Assembly (NCBI GenBank): GCA_003635255.1
Contig: PYJC01000137.1
Location: 1 to 45,869, forward strand
Length of the DNA: 45,869 nucleotides
Direction of reading: 5' to 3'
Source: Candidatus Poribacteria bacterium
GTDB taxonomy: Bacteria; Poribacteria; WGA-4E; WGA-3G
Shown here: piece by piece, positions 39,991-45,869 of the stretch
How the letters are laid out: the number at the start of each line of letters is the position of its first letter
Position numbering within the stretch: position 1 is the stretch's first letter
Program-made: the position numbers and the translations under genes
Notes under the pieces: model-generated
Seen by the model: only the letters and a program-made list of their open reading frames with translations
The model's database searches: none
What the model was told of the DNA's origin: nothing

Positions 39991-42951
39991 TCACTCGTCA
40001 AGGTTGAAGTGAAGCATACCGCTGCTTCGTGTCCCAACGTACAATACGCCTCCATCAACAACGAGGGAAGTCACCCTATCGGCTATCTTAGGGGCAACCT
40101 GTCCCCACGTCCCGTTTGCGCTCTCTAACCGATAGACCCCTGCTTTGGAAACACCATAAAGGGTGTTACCACCAACAGCCAGTTTTTCCATAACGAGGCG
40201 TGTTCCTGCTGCATCGGCTATAGCATGCCAGCGTTTTCCATCACTTGATACAGTGACACCTACATCCGTTGCTACATACACCGTGGGCCCAGCGAACACG
40301 ATTTCTTTAAAAACTTTAACAGAAAACGGCAAGATCGGAGTGAGATCAATCCAATTATTCCCCCTATCAAATGAGACGACAAGATGGCCGTCCCGCTTGC
40401 CGACATAGACAGTGTTTCCAGAAGCAGCAAGTTTGAACCCTTGCCTTATTGTATCCCTGGAGAGTTCAGCAGTTTCTTCAACACCCGTATCAAACCACTC
40501 TGTTTCACCCTGCTTCCATCGGAAAAGTTTATAATTGTATTCCATGTAGAAGATGTCACCGCTAACAGCAAACGCGCCACGCAAGCCGCCGCGGAGCAGT
40601 TCACCCGACCACTGGACATCCGGGGCTGCCAACTGTTTAAAAAACTGGGCTGCACCATGAATATTCTCTTGGAACTGCTCAATAAATCCCTTATCTATTA
40701 ACGCCGCTGGATAAAAGACCGGTACTTCTTGAATCGGTATTAGCGTATTGCTATCTGTAGAAACGCGATACAGGCGCACTTCTTCAAAGGGAACTTTACC
40801 TTTCGCATAAAGCACATCACCGGACGCTACTATTTCGTCAATAAGCGGTGGTTCTTCTCTCTGAGATGCTTTCATAGGTATTTTCACCTGAACAGTTTTC
40901 CAAGAACGACCGTGGTCGGTGGTTTTAACCAACTCTCCACTGACCCGCGCGTAAAGAACTGTAGACATATTCCCTCCCTTATCCATTTTTCTGAACGTGA
41001 TTAGGTTATAAACTCGACTCTTCATCTTTCTGTTAAACCGGTGCCACGATATACCACCATCGGTAGAACGAAAAATACCCCGGTTTCCTCCTGCATAAAA
41101 GGTGCTTTTGTTCAACGCTACAGCCTCGGTTACACTGAAGCGTGTAGGAGAAATACCGGTAGTTTCCTTGTGTGACCATGTATTTCCACTATCAATTGAG
41201 CGAACCACGACACCATCACTCATACCGATTACCAAGAGCACTGTTTCTTTACCAACGAGTCTGATATGCGGTGGATACCCAAGGATCGCCCAGGCGTTTG
41301 TGGGAGTTATATCTGTCCACGAATCTCCCTTGTCGGTTGAACGGAATAGCCACCAAGATCGCCTTTGCCCTTCGGATATTTGTTGGCGGTCATCTCTGCT
41401 AAGCCTCCCCCAGTCTAACTGTGCCGCAACATAGAGCCTCTCTTGAGTCGCCGCTACCGATTGAATAGTTTCGGCTTCAGACACCGGAAATTGTAAGCGT
41501 TGCCAACTGTCAGTGTTTAAGCGGTATAGTCCCGTTTTTGTTCCAGCAAAGAGTGTATTTTGGATCTTGACGAAGGATTCAATTCTCCCAGTCAATCCAT
41601 CGTCTATTATCTGCCAGGTCTTACCGGTATCCTCAGAACGGAAAATACCGTTATCAAACGCAAGATAAAACGCCTGATCTGTCGGCACCAATTCAACAGG
41701 ATATCTATAGCCTTCGTGCCAAGAGTACAGTAAATTCCATGTTTTGCCATTATCTGTTGAAGCAAAAAGCTCGTTAGACGGGACGAGATAAAGGGTATTG
41801 TCCCACTTCGCAATAGGCGGATTGCCGCCCCAAGGGGTATTCAGTGAGCCAACGTTGAAGATGCGTTGCCATCTATTTTCATTGTTTGCTAATTTGTAGA
41901 AATCACCCATGCCATCAACAGTGTAGAGATTGCCTTCAGGTATAGCAGCTAAAGCCATTACCACTATGCCTCCGGGTTCGCTTGTCTGAACCCACTGTTG
42001 TTTCGAGATAGGAACGTCTTCTCCGTCTGTCTGCGCGGCAGGAAATAAAACTCCATCAGGTTGCTGACCGGACCCATCGTTTTTACTGGACGCGGCAGTC
42101 CTCCCGATCTGTGTTCGAACATCTGGCTTGGATTCAAGATTTAACACAATGGATGCCTCAACAATCTCTACTATCATTTCTGACGCTGCATCAAAACTAT
42201 ACGGTCTCTGGAAACGCGACAAATATTGCGTACCGACACCTAACATCAAGAGGATAACTGCTAACGTAGAAACGCCTATTGCCCACGGCACCAACGGTTT
42301 ACCACCCGATGGCGCAACGGGTTTCAGACGCGAAATTTCACGCATGATGTTGTCTGTTAGACTCGGTGTAATTTGAAAGTTACCTAAAGCCTCGCGTATC
42401 ATCGGTTCCTCCTTCTTTAAGCGGCGGCGCGCACGATAAAGACGATTCCGAATCGCCGCCTCCGATACACCTAAAAACTCGCTAATTTCTCCGTATGTCA
42501 TTCCCCCAAGGTAATAGAGCGTGATGACCGTTCGGTCACTCTCTTGTAACTTCGCAAGCAACTTCTTAACGACTTCGCGTTGTGTTTCAACTGTCATCCG
42601 CTCGTTTTCCGCAATGATATATCCAGAATACGTCGCTTTTTCTAACTGTGCGCTGCTTGTCTCTTCCAACGACCGCGTCCACCTCTGATTTTTCCGGAGC
42701 CACGCTTTGCAATGGTTTGCGGTTATCACATAAAGCCAACTCGCAAAAGACTGCGGTTCCTTCAGCGTAGAGAGTCTCTGATACGCTTTCAGGAAAGTAT
42801 CCTGTGCGATATCCTCGGCGATATGGAAGTCTCCAATCTTCCGCCACGCCAGCGCGTGAACGGATCGCTGGTATTTTCTCACGAGTGCAGAGAACGCCGT
42901 ATCATCGCCATCAAGCACGCGTTGGATGAGTACAGCATCGTTATTTTTCAT
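39991..42951 (-). CDS. Membrane-tethered ECF sigma factor fused to an exported Asp-box (BNR) propeller
   Basis: 986 residues; AGAGG precedes ATG 42951. Region 2 (AEDIAQDTFLKAYQRL, FASWLYVITANHCKAWLRK) and region 4 (LQESDRTVITLYYLGGMTYGEIS, SEAAIRNRLYRARRRL) are intact. They are followed by ITPSLTDNIMREISRLKP, the TM helix (KPLVPWAIGVSTLAVILLML) and the conserved stalk. The exported part (about 310-986) has about eight Asp-box motifs of the S.D.G..W type: IFRSEDTGKTWQII, LFRSTDKGDSWTDI, VVRSIDSGNTWSHK, IFRSTDGGISWHRF, LVKTTDHGRSWKTV and others. This fits a sortilin/Ycf48-like propeller. The catalytic residues of sialidases are not evident, so a binding role is more likely. A near copy follows at 43502. 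Confidence 0.93.
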   Translation of the reverse strand: MKNNDAVLIQRVLDGDDTAFSALVRKYQRSVHALAWRKIGDFHIAEDIAQDTFLKAYQRLSTLKEPQSFASWLYVITANHCKAWLRKNQRWTRSLEETSSAQLEKATYSGYIIAENERMTVETQREVVKKLLAKLQESDRTVITLYYLGGMTYGEISEFLGVSEAAIRNRLYRARRRLKKEEPMIREALGNFQITPSLTDNIMREISRLKPVAPSGGKPLVPWAIGVSTLAVILLMLGVGTQYLSRFQRPYSFDAASEMIVEIVEASIVLNLESKPDVRTQIGRTAASSKNDGSGQQPDGVLFPAAQTDGEDVPISKQQWVQTSEPGGIVVMALAAIPEGNLYTVDGMGDFYKLANNENRWQRIFNVGSLNTPWGGNPPIAKWDNTLYLVPSNELFASTDNGKTWNLLYSWHEGYRYPVELVPTDQAFYLAFDNGIFRSEDTGKTWQIIDDGLTGRIESFVKIQNTLFAGTKTGLYRLNTDSWQRLQFPVSEAETIQSVAATQERLYVAAQLDWGRLSRDDRQQISEGQRRSWWLFRSTDKGDSWTDITPTNAWAILGYPPHIRLVGKETVLLVIGMSDGVVVRSIDSGNTWSHKETTGISPTRFSVTEAVALNKSTFYAGGNRGIFRSTDGGISWHRFNRKMKSRVYNLITFRKMDKGGNMSTVLYARVSGELVKTTDHGRSWKTVQVKIPMKASQREEPPLIDEIVASGDVLYAKGKVPFEEVRLYRVSTDSNTLIPIQEVPVFYPAALIDKGFIEQFQENIHGAAQFFKQLAAPDVQWSGELLRGGLRGAFAVSGDIFYMEYNYKLFRWKQGETEWFDTGVEETAELSRDTIRQGFKLAASGNTVYVGKRDGHLVVSFDRGNNWIDLTPILPFSVKVFKEIVFAGPTVYVATDVGVTVSSDGKRWHAIADAAGTRLVMEKLAVGGNTLYGVSKAGVYRLESANGTWGQVAPKIADRVTSLVVDGGVLYVGTRSSGMLHFNLDE

Positions 42952-42996
42952 CGGACACCTCTGAAAAGGGAATGTTCATCATTTCACATCGACATA

Positions 42997-43023
42997 TAGT
43001 GACGCGATAAGCGGAAAAATAAT
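42997..43023 (-). promoter_or_regulatory. Shared sigma-fusion promoter element, copy before the BNR fusion
   Basis: On the minus strand ATTATTTTTCCGC ... GCGTCACTA, 27 nt, ending 46 nt before ATG 42951. GCGTCACTA is exact; the upstream half is weaker and 2 nt closer than in the other copies. Confidence 0.55.
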
Positions 43024-43322
43024 CTCACAATTCTAAAAAAAGTAGGAACCAATGCACATAAAACGGTTAAAATTCTATTTTGCTGATAATGAAAAGGGAG
43101 TACGTGTGTAATGGGCAATATGACTGCTTCCGTTTTTGTTAACGGCATAATACCATAAATCCATTTACAGATGTATATGTTCGGGATGCTCGTTGGAAAG
43201 ATGCGGGGTTCCAAACTCCCAGCGAAGGTGGGAAAGATCAAAAAATGAAGAATTGAATGGTTTTGAAAAAAGATAAAAATGAGAAGTAGTAGCCTGTCCA
43301 GTCTAAAATTGGGAGTAGTCCC

Positions 43323-43391
43323 GTTCGTAGTAGGGCAATTCATTGCCCGTTTCTGACCAATAGACGTACGATAAATCGCACTACTACGAAC
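43323..43391. repeat. Inverted-repeat element with inner hairpin
   Basis: GTTCGTAGTAG (43323-43333) and CTACTACGAAC (43381-43391) are perfect 11-bp ends. The inner hairpin GGGCAAT-TC-ATTGCCC spans 43333-43348. It is a fifth small palindromic element type and lies in the 550-bp gap between the BNR fusions, which otherwise holds a promoter element and a terminator but no gene. Confidence 0.6.
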
Positions 43392-43455
43392 CAATCTATC
43401 TACAATCTAAAGATAGACAGACCAGTAGTAAATTGATTGTGAAATTTTGAAGATG

Positions 43456-43483
43456 AAAAAGGGCGGGCATTATAGCACCGCCC
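43456..43483 (-). terminator. Rho-independent terminator of the last sigma-fusion gene
   Basis: On the minus strand GGGCGG pairs with CCGCCC across an 11-nt loop, followed by TTTTT (plus-strand A bases 43456-43460). It lies 19 bp after the stop at 43502. Confidence 0.75.
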
Positions 43484-43501
43484 ACGTTATATTGATTCCT
43501 A

Positions 43502-45869
43502 CTATTCGTCAAGGTTGAAGTGAAGCACACCGCTGCCTTGCGTACCGACGTACAACACGTTCCTATCAACAGCAAACGAGATCACCCTCTCTGGCACCTC
43601 TGAAGCAACCTCTTTCCACGTGCCGTTTTCCAATTGATACACTGCTGTCTTGGAAATGCCATAAATCTTTGTGCCATCAACAGCCAAGTGCTCCATAATG
43701 AGATTGTTCCCTTCTACATCGGTGACGATATGCCAATGTCTTCCACCGTCTGATGTAATGATACCTGCGTCTGTTGCTACATAGACCGTGGAATCCGCAG
43801 ACACTATATCATTGAAAGCTTTAACAGGAAACGGCAGAGCTGGCGTGAGATCAATCCAATTATTTCCCTTATCAAACGAGACGACGAGGTATCCATCTCG
43901 TTTTCCAACGTAGATGGTGTTCCCTGAAGCCGCAAGTTTTAGTTTTCTGAATGCCAATTGCGGAGTCAGTTCAACGGTTTCTTCCTGCTCGGTGTCATAC
44001 CATTCAGTATCACCCGGTTCCCATCGGAAAAGTTTATAGTTGTATTCCATGTAGAACGTGTCGCCACTAACAGCAAACGCACCCTTACGGAACCCTAATT
44101 GCGTATATATATCCGGCTGTCGCGGATCCCATCCTACCAACCGCCTGAAGAACTCGTCCGCACCAGGATATTTTTCTTGCAACTGTTCAATAACCGATGT
44201 ATCTGACAAGTTAGACCCGTCCCTTCTCATTCTCCTTATTCGACTCAACTCAAACGTTAATTCCCATGCGTCAAAGATCGGCATACCTTGTATCGGGACA
44301 AGCGAATTGTCATCTGTAGATACACGATATAGATGTGTCTTTCCTCTGCCAAGAGAATCCCCGCCTTTTGCATAGATTTTACCATCAACTTTGACGATGT
44401 GGGTAATACTTGGAGTGCGTTCTCTGCGAGGAGCCGTCATCGGTATTTTTATTTGGACATCTTTCCAAGATACCCCTCTATCAATGGTTTTTACGACCTT
44501 CTGTTCTTCATATCTCGCGTAAAGGGTCAGGGGCATGTTATCTTCTCTATGCGCGATAAGATTACTTATTTGCCCCGTATCCGGAATAATATTTACGATG
44601 CCCCATGATTTGCCTCCATCAGTGGAACGATGAAGTCCGTCCCCTCCCGAACCAGCATAAAAAACGTTCTCATTTACCGCCATTGCAATGTTTACATCAG
44701 CATTCATTGTAGGGGACGTACCCGGTAATTGTGGGGGTAGCCATGTGTTTCCACTGTCGGTAGAGCGCACCATCCCTTGTTCCATTGCTAAAAGTGTGTT
44801 CCCCGCAGCAATAAGTTTAACAAAGGGGGGCCGCCCTTTTGGGGGCCAAGCGTTTGTGGGGGTTATATCTGTCCACGAATTCCCCAAATCAGTTGATCGG
44901 AATATCCACCAAGCCTGCTGCTGTCCCCTGGAAACTGCACGAGGGTCCGCATCACTCATCTCCGCAGCAACGTAAAGGTTCTCTTCAGTCGCTGCAGCTG
45001 AACGGATCCGTCCGACGGATACTGGAAACGCCATACGTTGCCAACTGTCAGCACTGAGGCGATAGAATCCATTTCTTGTTCCAGCAAACAACGTGTCTTG
45101 AATATTGACGATAGAACGGATATACCCTATATCCCCTATCATTAACCCTTCGTTTATCGCCTGCCACGTCTCGCCGTTATCTTCAGAACGGAAAATTCCG
45201 TTCTCAAAAGCGGCATAAAACGCCTGCTCTGTTAGTATCAAGCCAATAGCATCATAATGTACGTCTGGCAAAGTGTGTGCCAAATTCCAGGTCTGACCAT
45301 CGTCCTTTGAAGCAAGAAGTTCGTTTGCCAGCATAATGTAGAGGGTATCTTTCCACTTTGCGAGCGGTGCAGCTGGTGGACGAGAATTTACCAGTGGCCT
45401 AAAATCAAAGATGTGTCGACCCTCTTTTCCATCGGCTCCTAATTTGTAAACTTGCATATCAGCAAAAGTGTAAAGCTCACCCTCAGGTGTAACAAATAAA
45501 CCCTTTGCTGCGCTTCCTTTGATCGGCCCTGCTCGAATCCACTGCTGTTTAGGAACAGAAACGTCTTCTCCGTCTGTCTGCGCAGCAGCAAATAAGACCT
45601 CATCAGGTTGCTGACCCGCCCCATCGTTTTTGCTCGGCGAGGCAGTGCTGCCGAGTTGCGTTCGGACATCAGGTTTCAATTCAAGATCTAATACGACTGG
45701 CGTTTCAATAATATCAACTGTCATCTCTGATGCAGCATCGAAACTATAAGGTTTTTGGAAACGTGACAAGTATTGCGTCCCGACACCCAACATCAAAAGG
45801 GCGACGACCAACGCCGAAACACCTACCGCCCATGGCACTAACGGTTTACTCCCAGACGGGGTAACGGGT
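43502..45869 (-). CDS. Membrane-tethered sigma-fusion protein with exported Asp-box propeller, 5' end cut off
   Basis: The frame is open to the window edge. The first visible residues are PVTPSGSKPLVPWAVGVSAL, the juxtamembrane and TM segment of this family, so the sigma domains lie beyond 45869. The TM helix and stalk (EMTVDIIETPVVLDLELKPD) are conserved. About eight Asp-box motifs follow (IFRSEDNGETWQAI, IFRSTDLGNSWTDI, MVRSTDSGNTWLPP, LHRSTDGGKSWGIV, LVVSFDKGNNWIDL). It is a close tandem paralog of the gene at 39991-42951, sharing the DGEDV...KQQW junction and the GVLHFNLDE-type C-terminus, but with blade-level divergence. That a sigma domain exists upstream is inferred from the paralogs. 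Confidence 0.9.
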   Translation of the reverse strand, partial: PVTPSGSKPLVPWAVGVSALVVALLMLGVGTQYLSRFQKPYSFDAASEMTVDIIETPVVLDLELKPDVRTQLGSTASPSKNDGAGQQPDEVLFAAAQTDGEDVSVPKQQWIRAGPIKGSAAKGLFVTPEGELYTFADMQVYKLGADGKEGRHIFDFRPLVNSRPPAAPLAKWKDTLYIMLANELLASKDDGQTWNLAHTLPDVHYDAIGLILTEQAFYAAFENGIFRSEDNGETWQAINEGLMIGDIGYIRSIVNIQDTLFAGTRNGFYRLSADSWQRMAFPVSVGRIRSAAATEENLYVAAEMSDADPRAVSRGQQQAWWIFRSTDLGNSWTDITPTNAWPPKGRPPFVKLIAAGNTLLAMEQGMVRSTDSGNTWLPPQLPGTSPTMNADVNIAMAVNENVFYAGSGGDGLHRSTDGGKSWGIVNIIPDTGQISNLIAHREDNMPLTLYARYEEQKVVKTIDRGVSWKDVQIKIPMTAPRRERTPSITHIVKVDGKIYAKGGDSLGRGKTHLYRVSTDDNSLVPIQGMPIFDAWELTFELSRIRRMRRDGSNLSDTSVIEQLQEKYPGADEFFRRLVGWDPRQPDIYTQLGFRKGAFAVSGDTFYMEYNYKLFRWEPGDTEWYDTEQEETVELTPQLAFRKLKLAASGNTIYVGKRDGYLVVSFDKGNNWIDLTPALPFPVKAFNDIVSADSTVYVATDAGIITSDGGRHWHIVTDVEGNNLIMEHLAVDGTKIYGISKTAVYQLENGTWKEVASEVPERVISFAVDRNVLYVGTQGSGVLHFNLDE

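Overview
The window looks like a chromosomal segment of a Candidatus Poribacteria-type bacterium. The call rests on LamG (concanavalin-like) secreted proteins ending in a TTWG(D/N)IK motif, a FlgD/T9SS-like C-terminal domain with the PNYPNPFNPETW signature and a KKMLIRK end, several intergenic palindromic repeat families, and tandem ECF sigma factors fused to membrane-anchored propellers. This assignment comes from remembered family features, not from a search.

Layout. 1-6.5 kb: two LamG secreted proteins flanking a degenerate AAA+ ATPase (all minus), a secreted C39-like cysteine protease (plus), and a membrane histidine kinase (minus). 7-16.7 kb: a soluble ECF sigma factor, then an information-processing block in an order partly conserved in Bacillus: tRNA-Ser(TGA), tRNA-Ser(GCT), tRNA-Arg(ACG), tadA, tRNA-Ser(CGA), tRNA-Ala(CGC), tRNA-Ser(GGA), large-type SRP RNA, dnaX, ybaB, recR, an M28-type peptidase, mnmG and rsmG. 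16.7-22.2 kb: a partner-switching signalling module (STAS, sensor kinase, REC-PP2C phosphatase, duplicated RsbW-like kinase, STAS). 22.3-31.8 kb: an AccD-like zinc-ribbon protein, an atypical galactokinase, a ROK sugar kinase, a lipoprotein-like protein, an NHL-repeat protein and a large outer-membrane-like protein. 31.9-45.9 kb: a third LamG protein, then four tandem minus-strand genes. Each of the three complete ones encodes sigma region 2 and region 4, a juxtamembrane segment, one transmembrane helix and a large exported domain; the fourth runs off the window.

The most striking system is that array. The sigma/anchor part is nearly constant while the exported part varies: 14 WD40 repeats, an Ig-like plus alpha/beta-hydrolase module, or Asp-box (BNR) propellers (two copies). 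Each complete gene has the same promoter-like element (AACCGTTTT...GCGTCACTA) 45-47 nt before its start. A fourth copy of this element lies at 6642-6670 before a vestigial sigma start. I infer an autoregulated family of membrane-tethered, one-protein sigma sensors with swapped sensor domains. Sigma factors fused to exported WD40 domains have been reported in Planctomycetes, so the basic idea is not new; the array, the hydrolase fusion and the shared promoter are the unusual parts.

The window is also rich in short inverted-repeat elements: family A (TIR AGGACTTACGCAA, four full copies plus a half), family B (TIR TATAGTAAAA, four copies with a conserved central hairpin), a leader repeat (CCTAACCGAACCGCAAGGAA, three copies) and AACTGATAAC arrays (four). 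Some palindromes lie inside coding sequences, in frame.
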